A DNA stretch of 64,000 nucleotides from Pseudoscleropodium purum (lineage: Eukaryota; Streptophyta; Bryopsida; Hypnales; Brachytheciaceae), in contig OZ017797.1 in NCBI GenBank assembly GCA_963969395.1, positions 39,122,001 to 39,186,000 of the forward strand, written 5' to 3'. Below are positions 49,494 to 61,966 of this stretch, in pieces. The notes below the pieces were generated by a model. It did not search any database, was not told the DNA's origin, and was given only the letters and a program-made list of their open reading frames with translations. The stretch's first letter is position 1, and every line of letters starts with the position of its first letter. Position numbers and translations under genes: made by a program.

Positions 49494-51419
49494 AGCATTG
49501 AGATATGATCACATACCTAGGTTGAGGATGTAGGTACTTCCTAGAGATGTCCAACTTAGTTACTTTGGAATCATTGTACATTTTCTTACTTGCATATTAC
49601 TTCCATCTCAAAATCCTATCATTGTCCCCATGTCCTACAAAGAATAATTATCTTTTTCCAAGGAATGAAGTACAATTCTAAAGGAATGGATACAATACTT
49701 GGTAAATAAAGATCATCCTTGATTGCTACAAGATCAATATTTTCACATGTAGTCACACATACCATTCTCCTTGTATAAACCAAATGTATGGTACTTTCAA
49801 ACCCAAGGTTGTATAAATAATTTCAAGCAATGTTTATTACAAAAGTGAACTCAAGGTCACCTTCACAATTGATAGATTTATAAAATGCAAAAATTAGCAA
49901 CTGCTTTGGACCTTCCATTCACAATTTAAATCTTAATAAACTAGCAATGTGTGTGGAATCACACTACTTGTGCACATTTTACAAGTACAACATTTTACTT
50001 ATAAAGTTGCACCACAATTTTTGTACATCACTTTCATTGATATTTTATAAGTTTACAAAAAGTTCAAGTTAATATCAAAGTTTTATTATGTGTTTTAATA
50101 CATCTCTATATATCTGAAAACTTATATAATATACTAGAAGTAAAAATGTTTTCAATTCCCTTTAGGAGTTGATACCATCTTCGATGCAATAAGATTTGAT
50201 TGTGACTCTTCAACTCAATTGAAGTTTTAGATGAGTTGGTCCTAGCTAGATATAACATTCTTGAACTTTATAGCAAGGAACTTTTGCTTTTTTTGAACCA
50301 AGGCTCCTTTCATTGTAGAATTCTTGAATGCATATCTTGCCCATGTTTTCTATAGGCCATTGTAAAACAAATATATTCTTGTTGCAATACGTGCTACTGT
50401 AGAATGTTATGAATCCAATTCAAGAATGTTATGAACTTTTGGGGAGGATATAGTTGCACTAAAGGGATACTTTGTTCTCCAATAGGATTGGTTTTCATTT
50501 ACTAAATAAGAATTTTAGAATTTTTTTTAATAATAAAGAAAAGTTTTCTTATAGAACACAAATTTGACTAAAATGATAATGAGGTTTTCAATTTTTTAAG
50601 CCAATTTGATAAATAAGATTTAATGATCTTTATTTCTATTACATTTATAAATCTAATTAGTCTCACCATTACCTAAACTGAAAATTCTAATGATGGAAAA
50701 TATTAATAATAGATTGTAACTTAGGAATATTAGTCTTTATATAATAACATCAATAAATTATAATATGTAACCATTGGGGTTTCTACATATATTGAATTAT
50801 TTATATATACTATTTTTTTACTAGTATACATACACACTATTATAAAATAATGATTGTAGTAAATTTTTGAATATTTTTTGTCACTTAAATTTATGAACTC
50901 TTATTTTCAATGCTATTTTAGAATTGAAGGTCAACTCACTTAAAGTTTTACAATTTTCTATTTCAAATTTTTTTGGAAGTATACATTCTAATAAATTCAA
51001 TTCTAATCGTTTCTTTAGCTAATAACCATATATTATTTTATTTCTCTTAAGAGATGTTGTTTTCATTTTCAATAAGTGGAAGTTTTAAAACCTAAACCCA
51101 ATTGCAATGTTCTTTTGGGTTTTAACATGAAAGAGTGGTTGAGCTACATTAAGAAAACAAAAACTTGCAAAATGTTTTTCACTATAAATAGTGAAAATTT
51201 GAAAACATCTATCAACCTAAATCCAACCACAATTTTCTTTCTTTTTTTTACATGTGGAGGGGGCACAATCTTCATTATGAGTAGTGAGAGTTTGAAAACA
51301 TCTTTCAATTCAAATTTGGTTGCAATGTTGTTTTAGAGGTTGCACAAATCTACAAGATGAAAGCTAAAACATCTTAGGAATACAGTGTACTCTATTCTTT
51401 AACCCATAAATGATGCCTT
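48901..51419. other. AT-rich intergenic with a (TA)n microsatellite at 49,446-49,490
   Basis: A 45-bp uninterrupted TA repeat is the only distinct object. No gene seen. Confidence 0.6.
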
Positions 51420-51640
51420 AGATGTTTTGTGATCAATGAATGACAAAAAAAACTTTTGTGTAGGATATAATTGCAACTATTCATCTTTAGAATTTTGTTG
51501 TGAAAAGGGAGGTCTTTTATAATAGTTTGACTTCCAATGAGTGCTTTTGCATTTTTTTAAGCCAATGATTCTCACAATTTTCCAAAGGGATGATTTCCAT
51601 GGTCACCAATTTGCCCTTACAGAGTTAAGGTAACTATGCC
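51420..51640 (+). repeat. dispersed repeat family C, copy 2
   Basis: Matches 20,500-20,720: GTGATCAATGAATGACAAAA, TTTTGTGTAGGAT, GAATTTTGT, CTTCCAATGAGTGC and GGGATGATTTCCATGG. Confidence 0.7.
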
Positions 51641-52324
51641 TAATTGGGACCTATTTGTAGAAGTGACCCCTACAAAATCTTTCCTACATTGAACTACTAA
51701 AGTATAAAAATGAGAGCTTAGGATTGGTTGTGAGTACACTTCTAATCTTATAGTTTGAGATTTCATAATCTATTCATAATGTCCAAAAATCACATGCTAA
51801 AAGAATATGGAATCCCCCTTCAATTACTGTCTGTGTGTATTCATTCAATAATAGATAACATGCATCAATTCCAACCTGAGTGCGCATTCATCGATTTGGT
51901 TGGAAATTTCGTTCATGCAAATAATTTCATCACTGCTTCATTCAAATAGGGAACTCATTCATTTCGATGTCACAGCTGCAATGTTTGTGAGCCAAGCCTG
52001 AAACAATGCAGGTAAGGAAATCAGTTGCGCTCTGAAGAAAAATTACAAAATGGTCAATGACCATACCTTCTCTACCATATATGTACTTCAAGGCATTTTA
52101 AAGTTACATATGATATCACTAACCAAACTGAGGGCCCTCTTTCAGGCACCTAAATCTGTAAAGAATCTGTGAACACATCTTACAAGAAATACACGAAAAA
52201 AACAGCTGCCTCAATAGTTGACAGCTTTTAGTTGTTTGCAACCCTCACTCTGCATAAGAGTTCCATGCTGACCGTGTAGCTACGTGAGCAGAAAGAATAT
52301 GGTGACAAGTTCCGTAAAGTCCTT
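51641..52324. other. 3' flank of HCF173; no separate gene seen
   Basis: Composition becomes more balanced toward 52,324, consistent with the HCF173 3' UTR on the minus strand. Its poly(A) site was not located. Confidence 0.45.
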
Positions 52325-55300
52325 TTATGTGTTCCTCTCAAGAACAGCCAAGGCCGGGGTCAAGTAGTTGTTGGATTTATCTGGCAAATGTGCAACCTGC
52401 ACAACACAAAAACGTCCTCAGCACTAAAATTGGCATTAAGATATGTGCTCTCCACAGAACCCTTAATCATCAAAAGAATGAAAAACGTTTCCATATGACC
52501 ATAGGAGAATATCCTTTCAGTTCTTTCCCATTCGTGGTATACAAATCCAGAGACAGCTTACCAACTCATAAAGGCCAAGACCTGCCTCAGCTGTGTATTC
52601 ATAACAAACCTGCAAAACAGGACGGATTAAATCACACAATGCATTTCAATATATGCCTTCAGGAATCCGACATAATAATGCTTTGAACTCTAAGGATATA
52701 TCAAACTGCGTATCAACGAGACAAAACACCGATTAATAAAAAGAAAAATCTCATTAACAGGCATCTCCTATGTTCGTGAATCACAATCAACACGATCTAG
52801 AAATTTCACCCTTTAGCAGCTTGACGCTTAAAAAAGAAATGATTGCATCGCTAAAGGTTCAAGCCCGAAACTTACATCAAAGCTCTTGTTGCGAGCTGTA
52901 GGATTGTGTAGTGATTTTACGCAGACATCTGCCACATCTGCGCAGCTTATACTCTGAAGTTCATGAAACACGTTTTAGATCCTTCTTGTTAAGGTGATCA
53001 CCACAAATGCATAGCCAGAAAATACATCAAAGGTGATCTGTTGGAACATAGAATCCTTTGGAAAAGAAAAATTTTCAACAGATGAACATACAGAACAGTT
53101 TTGAAATGTGGAGAAGATGATGACATGGTTAAGAGAGTAACCTGAGTGATGCGGTCCCCTTGATCGAAAACTAGAGCTCGTTGGCCTCCAGGCTCTTCCT
53201 GTACAGACATCAAAAGTAAATCATCACTATTTTATGCCCAATGGTAACTGAATTGGTGGGCAATGTATTACTAATGTGTGCACTGTTTCGTCAAAACGAA
53301 GCGGATCAAAAGATGGAGAGAGTGAGTAAGAGCAATGGTGGCTGTACCTGGAGGGGCCCAGGTCGTATTATTGTGTAACCCAGTCCTGAATTTCTCAGGG
53401 CCGCTTCTCCAGCCTAATGAAGGAAGCAAGTAAAAAAGTTCGTTAACAACCTCAAGTTAGACCTACTAAACGACTTGTAGTCATGAGCGTTTTCACCTCA
53501 AAACAAAAAAAGATAACATTTTCTGGATATCCACAACTGCGTTTTTCAAAGCTGAATTTACCTGCTTTGCTCTCAAGACCTTCTCTCTTGATTCACTCGA
53601 GACTCCTGCCCCTGAACACGACACCAATATGAAATCCGTCTCCTGACCACTCTGCACCAGATAACAACCACACCGAATCCTGATTAGAACCTAAACAAGA
53701 ACTTTAAAATGACTTAGAAATAGACCTGCGAAGAATCGGTAAGCGAAAGGTAATATTGCTATTGCACTGAACATGAGCAGATCACTGTAACTTACTGGCA
53801 ATGCTTTGATGTAATCAAGTATGAGCTTGAAGCTGTTATTCTGGCCTTCCTGGGCACGAGTCAAGTCGGCAGCAGGTCGATTCGCTGAAGATTTCTGAGA
53901 AATTGTAGCAAACGATTATATAGTAGTCATTGAAATGAGGGCACATTACTAGTACTATATGGACGTGCGCAGAGAAGTAGAAAGGAGTTCCAAGAAATTC
54001 CAACAGAGAATGCCAAAAAATTCTGCCTTGTAGAGTGACCCACCATCCTTCGGGGCTCAAATCGAAACGCAAGGGTATGCACTAAGAAAGGATCCAGTGG
54101 TGGAGCCTCGGGATCCATCGGTCGGAAGGAACTGAAGGGGATCCTAACCTGCGTGGGGTAGGAGCACACAATTAGGTTGCACTTCAGTTCAATTTTCAGC
54201 TTAACCCTGCAAGGACCAGAAGCCAAATTGGACCCTACTTTTTTAGCAGTTTGGAGTAGGTCACATAGGGACTGTCGTTGGTTCATTTTTGTTTATTTAT
54301 TTACCAACACATGCACTGTTCTTCGTTGCTTTTGGTGATGTAAAATATGTTCCCATCTGATTATAAATTTTCATAATACCGTTAATCGAAGTGGTAATTT
54401 CAAACCAGGAGTCCTTGGTCCTTCAGAGTTTAACCATCGGAAAGAACTCATCTTAAGACACCTACGTGATCTGTACTGGCAAAGGGTTCTACAATACAGG
54501 GAACAAACTTAGAGGACACATAAAGGACTGAGTAAAAATTAGAAAGCATATCACTAACCCGACTGTATCCCAGTCGTGTAGGGAAGCGTGTGAAGTACTG
54601 CCTGGGCTGAGGATCATCCTCTGAGGGGTCAGTCTCAAGCAAAAGAGTGTATGTCTTGCCATCGCCGCAGACTGAAAGGACCAACCCTTCGTACCTATTC
54701 AGGTGCACAGTTAATTTAATTGTTCAGTTCCCAAGTCTCATATTCCAAGCACTGATCCGAACTAAACATATAAGAATAGCTCCTTCATAATTCGTAGTCC
54801 AACATAAAGAGATGCCCTAATATACAGTTGAACCACACAAACCCAGTTAACACATTCACATTCGAGTGACAGCTAAGTTTTCAAGGTATGTTGCCCCCCA
54901 CGATGTACAAGTGAAGGTCATGTGATGGTTGAGCACAACTACAGTACCTGTCAAGCGTGAGGCCAAGAGGTAAAGATACTCTCTTTGCCAGTTCCACATA
55001 ACCTCCTCGTGTGAACACATAACCTGGTGATCAATCCACATCCTGAGTGTCAAAAACATTGCCCGTTTCATCATTCACGACAGTGAAATACAAACGTTCG
55101 TTTGCTGACGGAGCTGTCGATTACTACAAACATGTCTTTGGAGGATTTCCATCATGAATGACGTGAATACCACCTGATGAAAACAGACATTTTATGCGAA
55201 AACGGTCGCAAATATTTTGCAACTTGCTGACATGTTTTTCAATATCTGCATTTTTCTAACTTGAATTCTGCCTGCATACCTGAAAAGGTAGCATTTCCGT

Positions 55301-58300
55301 CATCGGCGACCTCAAATTGCGCGTCCATCCCGCCATCATACCTTCCAGCAATTTCATCTGTGAAATAGAGGCCTTCCCTAAGTTCCCATCCTTCCGCAGC
55401 GTTCGCTTGGCTGAACTTGGCAAGGAGTAACTTGCTCTTGCTGCTTCGTCCTGCTCTAGTTTGGGCCAGCTTGTGGTTATAATCCTGCACATTCAACAAG
55501 CAGAGGTTCAAGCACCTGTCTCCCCTACCTCCATGCACGCCAAGGTGGCTCTAGAATCCGCGAATTTTGATTCTAAAAAGACATGTGAAGAATGAAAATA
55601 CAGAATCAACAATCGACTTGCAGTGAAATAGGCGGAGCAAAGCAGAAACGGAAAAAGCAATCAATGCAAGGACATGCCTTGCCGTTAAATCGAAGTCACA
55701 CAAGCTCCTGAAGTCATATGTACCTGAAATGCTTTCGACAAATTGTAGACACCTTGATGATCCACTCTCGACAAATCACCGGTAATCGTGGATCTTGCAG
55801 CGGCGCAGAAGACAATCTTGTTGCATCCCTCAACGGCAGATTTCGTTGTGGCCGGATCTCCAAGATCACCAACGATGATCTGCACTGAGCGGGGGAGCTT
55901 CTCCAACGTTTCCTCATCATCCTTCCTCACCAGAGCCTGCAATCCACGTTTACAAATCCCTTACATGATATCCACATGAAGCACCACACAGAGCAAACTA
56001 AACTTCTACGGTCCCGGTCGCAAGGTTTAGGGTCTTTAAGATTACATTACTTTGATTAAGCTAATCCCAGTTTTCCTCCGTATCATATTAGGTTAACCCC
56101 AATGGGACCAAGAGGCGCAAATTGGACTCCATGTCATATATAGCAGTCTTGAGTAGGTCATATGGAAGTTTTCTGTCGTCCAAACTAACTAGCTCTTTAC
56201 CAATACATTCAGAGTTCTTCACTAATTCTGGTGATACGAAATTTTGGCCCCATTTGAATTACATTCTTCACAAAATAATCAATCAGATAGAGCATTTCCG
56301 AAACATGAATCCTGAGTTCTGTAGAGGGGTTCATCATCATCCAATTGTTGTACCTCAAGGCTCTATTTCCTTCTATTTCTTCCATTTCTCCTCTTGGATT
56401 ATTCTCTATGACAGCATTGACTTGTGATTTACACTATTTATATAGACAAATGATGCTTTATATTAATAATGTTAGAAATTGGAAAATTTTGGACAATTGG
56501 ATATATACATACCTTAACTTTATAGCCTCGAAGCTGCAGCTTCCTCACAAGAATGCGTCCTACGCGGCCCGTTGCACCGGCGACAAGAACGGTAGTGAGC
56601 TCAGCATTTGGAGTTTGAAAATCGCACATTGGACCTCCAACCACAACCTCGTCTAAATCATACTCATCAGTAGGCCTGGTAGCACTCGTCAGCTGGCCCA
56701 GATTTGTGAGACGCCGCCATGCCGTGTCGAAAATCTGTCTCGTTCGCCTTCCAAGTCCAACAGGATTCACATCGTCCAGGGTTAACAACACCTGCATTTG
56801 TAGAAATTGATCAATGTAAACATCCGCGCTCTCACTTTCATCCATCAATAGAGGTATTTGAAAAGTCAAGGTGTGTTTGGTTTTTATTTATTTTAAATTC
56901 AATTATAGACGCTTGCACTCAATGGGAAGTCACTGTCAAAGTGTTTGAACTTTGGACAAAAAGAAACCAAGGGAAAAAACTAAAGACCAAACACATTTTA
57001 GCAACCATTGAGGTGCACAAGCCCGACAGTCCTTTGTTTGGATTTGGAGTTGCAAAGGTGGACCGCTATGCCAATTTGAGGAAGAAGTCAACTAGATTGA
57101 ATGCAACTATGAGCTCTTGTCATCCCCTAAACAAAGAGGTGAATAAGAATTTTAATGCAATCTAGAAAAAGAAATTGGCATGTGTGCAATGGGGTCAAAA
57201 CAGGAGTTCCAAAGAGGGACTACAAACCGAAACACATGATGACTTCTTTCACATACCTCGAATATGCCGCATTCTGGATGCAATAATTAAGCCCTAAAAG
57301 GCCAACCAAAGAAGTTCAAAGTGACCTTCCGTCACGTCTTTTTAAGCAGTTTTGAGTAGGGTAGCTCACAAAAGGACTCTCTTTCGTCCAGATTTCTTTC
57401 ATTTTTGGACCATAACATGGAACGTCCTTCACCGACTCTGGTAATTTGACCCCATCCCAACAATTGAATTTTCACAATATGATAGATCGTATTGTTGATT
57501 TTATGGCTGCAAATCTTTGGTTCTGTAGGGGTTAAGAACACTGACCTGATCGGCATCGTCTTTGTCATCAGTCTCAGCTTTCAATCCCTGGATGGTTTCA
57601 ACCTCTTCCTCCGGAGCCTCTGAAGGCTCACTGCTCTCATTGCTCCCGTTATTGCTGCCTTCGGGTTCAGCTGACGCATTCACACGAGCGCCAGTACGCA
57701 CAGAGCAGGAGAGCTTCACCTGTCGCCCTGTGAACGAGCTTCCCAGATTGCAAGCCCGGCATGGCCTTCCTGCGTTCCCGTTGCCGTTTGCAGTCGAAGG
57801 AGCTGCATTCGACAGAAACAAAGCCGACGTCTATATCAACGCCATAAATCCCCTGTACTACTACAACTAAGGAACCCTCAGACATTACAAATCTGAACTG
57901 ATACGTGTAAAAACTTTGTTGAATTTGAGAACCAATCCTGTAATTGAGCATGAAGAGTTCTTGGCAATGCTGACTCATAAAACTCAAATTTAACTCAAAT
58001 ATAAGTGAATTTAGTACAACAACTAACTCAAACTATGACCTTAACTTCGTCTGTATTTGCAGGTTTCGTATCCAAGAGAGATCAACCAGAAGTATCATGA
58101 ATCGAATTTGAATACGATTTGTCGTCCCGTGGCACTGCAAGTATTTAAAGAAGACTCATATTCCCCAGAGAAAAGAAATATTTCGTTACAGAGAGGAATT
58201 CTCATACGATCAGAAACATCCCTTGCCACTCAAAACTCTACTCCAATTTCAGTGACTAAGCAATCAACTTCAGTTTAGAATACACGCTCATGCTCACCAA

Positions 58301-58958
58301 TGCCTTCCAATTTCAGAAAACTCTCAACTCACAGATAGTCAACATTACAATGTAGCCTCACATTCGGATCTGATTCTCGTCTGTATTTTCAGGTTACAAA
58401 TATATAACACTATTTTTCGAAGTAACACAAATTGAATTTGAATACAATATCATATTCTAATACTGCGAGTATTTCAGCAAGAATCAACATACGAAACCTT
58501 TCGTTCCTGAGAGTACTCTTCATCCGAACCCTCCTTGCCAATCAAAACTCAACTCAAATTTCAGAGATTACGAAATTCACTTCACTTCCAACCACACACT
58601 CGTAGTCACCAATGCCTTCCAATTCCAAAAACTCGGTACAGAAAGAACAGGCAATGTTGCCAAGTACATCCTCAAATTCTAACCGCAACTCCATCTAAAA
58701 TTCTAAGGGCAAGACTGGCAATGCACAACGCAAAGAGTTTCAAGATCAATTCAAAAAATTCAAACAAGCGCATGAAGAATGCGGATACCAACCTCCCGTG
58801 ACTGTTTCTTGAGCTTCGCACAGAATTTTTTGCTTCTGCTGCGACCACGCAGCGCTAGCAACAGCAGACGACGACGACGACGACAATTTCGTCGTGGAAG
58901 CTCCAATTGGAAGCCCACGCGCAGGGAGGCAGCGCAAGACGCCCATTTCCACCACCAT
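52325..58958 (-). CDS. HCF173: HCF173-like chloroplast protein (atypical SDR with embedded CIA30 domain)
   Basis: Fifteen coding exons, all GT-AG and phase-consistent, give 648 residues: 58,793-58,958; 57,546-57,802; 56,513-56,791; 55,724-55,936; 55,280-55,484; 54,948-55,023; 54,559-54,694; 54,044-54,148; 53,796-53,894; 53,562-53,651; 53,348-53,413; 53,142-53,198; 52,876-52,953; 52,562-52,609; 52,325-52,396. The Ser/Thr-rich N-terminus suits a plastid transit peptide; an acidic linker lies near 95-140. A Rossmann GATGRVG motif sits at 213-219. The NAD-binding fold is interrupted after KAFQ by a CIA30 (complex I intermediate-associated 30) domain (about 306-500), then resumes with FILVSCSGAGV, GYTIIRPGPLQEEPGGQRA and SISCADVAD. 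This order is that of HCF173, which in Arabidopsis promotes psbA mRNA translation for photosystem II. The family lacks the usual SDR catalytic Tyr motif. Length slightly exceeds the ~600 residues of the Arabidopsis protein. Exon 1 is the least certain. Confidence 0.93.
54180..54410 (+). repeat. intronic repeat family D, copy in HCF173 intron 7
   Basis: About 230 bp shares ordered blocks with 56,100-56,345 and 57,300-57,540: TTGGACCC, TTTAGCAGTTTGGAGTAGGT, CACAT, a GTCG string, a CCAA-ACATG-GTTCTTC block, GGTGAT, CCCATCTGA and TTTTCATAAT. All three copies lie in the same orientation, antisense to the gene. Confidence 0.65.
56100..56345 (+). repeat. intronic repeat family D, copy in HCF173 intron 3
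   Basis: It has the same block order as the other two copies: TATAGCAGTCTTGAGTAGGT, GTCGTCCAA, CCAATACATTCAGAGTTCTTC, GGTGATACGAA, CCCCATTTGAATT, TTCACAA and finally GAGTTCTGTAGAGGGGTT. Confidence 0.65.
56872..56995. mobile_element. 124-bp hAT-like MITE in HCF173 intron 2
   Basis: The ends TGTGTTTGGTTTTTA and, inverted, TGTGTTTGGTCTTTA match at 14 of 15 bases. Ends with GTGTTTGG are frequent among plant hAT-type MITEs. No intact 8-bp duplication was seen, so the superfamily is tentative. Confidence 0.6.
57300..57540 (+). repeat. intronic repeat family D, copy in HCF173 intron 2
   Basis: Blocks: TTTAAGCAGTTTTGAGTAGGG, TTTCGTCCAGATTTC, CATGGAACGTCCTTC, ACTCTGGTAATTTGACCCCAT, GAATTTTCACAAT and GGTTCTGTAGGGGTT. 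The last block lies within about ten bases of the donor of exon 2. Confidence 0.65.
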
Positions 58959-60050
58959 CGCCAAATTCCGTCCACAAAACTACCAATTCTTGTACAAATT
59001 TGCACAAGCTAGACCCAGCTCGGGAAACTCGCACTGACTGAGAAAAGCAATCGAGCGAGCATGGCAAGAGGTGGCAGTGCGCTGGCCTTGGGACTCTGTG
59101 GCTCTGGAGGAGAGGCGCTGGGCCGTCCATTTGTGAGATCGGACGGTCAGAGATCGCTTATAAGTTGGATAAGCGTTTTTTAGTGGTGGGTGGCCATGGG
59201 GATGTGGCCATAGGGGGTTCAACGGTTTAGGAGGGACTTTGTCTGTGAGATTTTTCACTTAGATCAAGGGTATGCAAAATTCGGTGTCGGAGGACATTGG
59301 AGATTTTTCTGGGTTTGGGGAATTGTCGCATTAGGGTTACATGCTGTTGTTGCTGTTTCTTAGAGACACTGTCACAATTTTCGATCGACCACATACTGAT
59401 TTGCACTCGTGCTCGTGTGACTCACAGTTTTGGTACATTGCGAGGTAAGATTTCTCTACTGAATCTTGCTTTTGTTCATAATGGACCCCACAATATTTAT
59501 TAAGAATTTTTCATTTCTGAAGTTAAGATGGATCTCCTTCATTTCCTTGGTCGTTTGTGGATCACGGCATGAGAGATCCTCCGCTCTCCATGATAAGTGA
59601 GATCAGCTCTCCATGAGAATTCTTGTCGTAGAGCTCAGACGACTCTGTAAAATCGGAGTAAATCTGTTCTTTTCCGTTCCTCCGATTTCTAGCTTAGTTA
59701 TCCTTTTGAACGTTTTCTTTTACACTTTTCAATCTTTGAATGTGTACGTTCAGCTTAAGAACAGAGTCGTTGAGAACAGAATCGAAAACGCGGACTAAGG
59801 GAATAGAAAACGCAAGTGAAAGATTGAATTAAACGGAAGATTCTGCTTCCGAAACGCTATCAACCAGAAACCAGTATAGAATTACGCACAGGAGTACCAT
59901 TGAAGTCTCAACCATCGGAATTCTCCAAGTGACACAATTGGTATTAAATTTGATTTCGCTTCTTGTACAGAATGTGTCGCGGAGGGGCGATGTTCAGTTG
60001 CCTTGGAGCTTAGTGTGTGAGCAATGTTTGAATTAGCAAGAGATTAGGTT
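58959..60050. promoter_or_regulatory. shared divergent promoter spacer, HCF173 / PPR-SMR
   Basis: The start codons of two genes pointing away from each other are 1,092 bp apart, with no other gene between them. The GC-richer 58,960-59,230 portion probably holds the HCF173 5' leader and core promoter. The AT-richer 59,480-60,030 part probably serves the plus-strand gene. No TATA box could be assigned confidently. A bidirectional promoter is inferred from layout only. Confidence 0.5.
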
Positions 60051-61966
60051 ATGGCAACGCCTCAATTTGCCTTCCATCGGTCACCGCTTGCACAACCCAA
60101 TCTATGTTCTGCTTCGGAAGGTGCTTGGCAGTGGACGCGAGTGGCGATGGGATGGGATTCTAATCCTTTTCACGGTCTTTCGTTGAGGTTGCAATTCAGT
60201 GGGAATGGATTTTGCGAGCGTCCTGCTTGTAAATCTCTTGTAAGGTGTGCGAGCAAGAGCGCCACGCGGGTGCTGCAGGAGCTCGGGTCTGCTAGCGGGA
60301 CCAGTGCTAGCGCCAAGTTGCTGCTTCGGAGGTCACGAGGTCTGTCGCGAGTCGCGCAAATGGAGGTGTTGGAGGAGCTTGTGCAACGAGGTCAATGTGA
60401 ACTTGTGCTTCCGGTGAGAAAACTAAACCCTAATACCCTAATATCCTAAACCCTGAAACGCTTTCTGTATTGTTTTAGTTCAAATTGGTAGATCTTGTAC
60501 AATCAAGAAATTTTCAGATTCAATGCGATTTTTAGGCATGCGATAGATACAATTCATAGATTTCTGTCGTCTCCAGGTATCATTGCTGGGGACTTCTACC
60601 ATATCGAGGTATCAGGTATCATTGCATTCTTTCCCTTTCACTCAAGTTTTACCGGAGCATTCTGGGCATGTTGCAGATGTACGAAGCTATCAGAAAAGGA
60701 GCTAGATACAAATGGGATGCGAATATTCACGCTCGCATTGTTGCAATGGTGTCGAACAATAAGCAAACGTTAGCTGCTTCATCACATATTCTGGAACCGC
60801 AAGAAATTTTAGCTCCTAAACAGAAGGCGGAGCTGGAGTGCGCTCTAATCGAGAGCTACATAAGCCAAGGTCTTGTGGACCAGGCACACGAAGCTTTCCG
60901 TAGACTGTGCGAATTGCCATTGGCGAGGTCTCGTACTCTTGGTTACCGGGCTTTGGTGCGTGCGTATTCTGCCGCAGAGAGACCTGTAGAGGCTGAGAGA
61001 ATCTTGATGGAGTTAAAATCAAAGGGATGTCCACCATCCGTGGATGACTACAAAGTACTTCTCCTAGGATTTGGGAAGCTTGGTATGTTTACCGACATGG
61101 AGAGGATAGCTGATGATTTGCGAAAGAAAGGAATGAAGCTCGACACTGCAGGGTTCAACATAATGATCTCCGCTTGTTGCTATGCTGGAAGGCTAGGCAG
61201 AATGATGGAAATCTTTCTGGAAATGGATGAGGCCGGCGTAAGACCGTCTTTGGTCTCTTGGAATGCCCTTACAAAGGCATGTCGGATGCTTACTGCTGTG
61301 GATAGTGGTGCGCTGGCCAGTCCCCAAAGTCTTCGTAGCAGGTGCACTTTTTTCTAATTCCGGTTCATGAGCGCCAAGACAAACGGTCTTCAAATGTTAG
61401 CAGCTTCGCAGTCTTTTGCATATCAGAATTTAACGTGAACTGAATCTCAACTTTTTTCTTTATCGTACTATTTGTTATTCTTTTGGGATTATTTGTTCCG
61501 AGTCATGTGTTATGGTTGCTAGGTCTACGATTTGTGATCATTCTTTCTCTAAATCTAGATTGTGTTTGTCAGGCTCCAGGTCAAAATGGCTTCTCCAGAA
61601 GAGCTCGATATCGTTCAACATCTTTTGTCTCGGGGGCTTCCATCTGAGTGTGTCGCGTTTTCATCAGATGTCTGGCAACTAGACTTGCACAATATGTCTG
61701 TGGGTACTGCTTCAATTGTCCTTCCCCTGTGGCTGAGCTCTTTAAGAGATCGACTCCAACGGAACGATGGATTTCCTGCTGAAGTAATAATCATCACAGG
61801 GTGGGGGAAACATTCGAAAGCGGATGTCAAAGCTCCCGTTCGAAAGTTGATCATGGCTGAACTCGAAGCGTTGAAAAGCCCTTTCAAACCAGATAGTGAT
61901 AACCGAGGGGCTTTTATCACACGAGGCTCGTCACTCAAGAAGTGGTTCTCAATTTTACCAAGCTAG
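60051..61966 (+). CDS. PPR-SMR protein, probably organelle-targeted
   Basis: Three exons, 60,051-60,413, 60,647-61,341 and 61,573-61,966, give 483 residues. The start is a true ATG. The donor at 60,414 (GTGAGA) is good; the acceptor CACTCAAG before 60,647 has a pyrimidine tract and keeps frame; the AG/GTGCAC donor and TCAG/G acceptor restore frame into exon 3. Pentatricopeptide motifs of 35 residues lie at about 218-252, 253-287 and 288-322, with a partial one after that. A C-terminal SMR domain shows LDLH at 389-392 and TGWGKHS at 428-434. The N-terminus is rich in Ser, Arg and Ala with few acids, suiting a plastid or mitochondrial transit peptide. PPR repeats bind RNA, and some SMR domains are endonucleases. 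With only three or four clear repeats it is short for a PPR-SMR protein. The RNA target is unknown. Confidence 0.88.
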
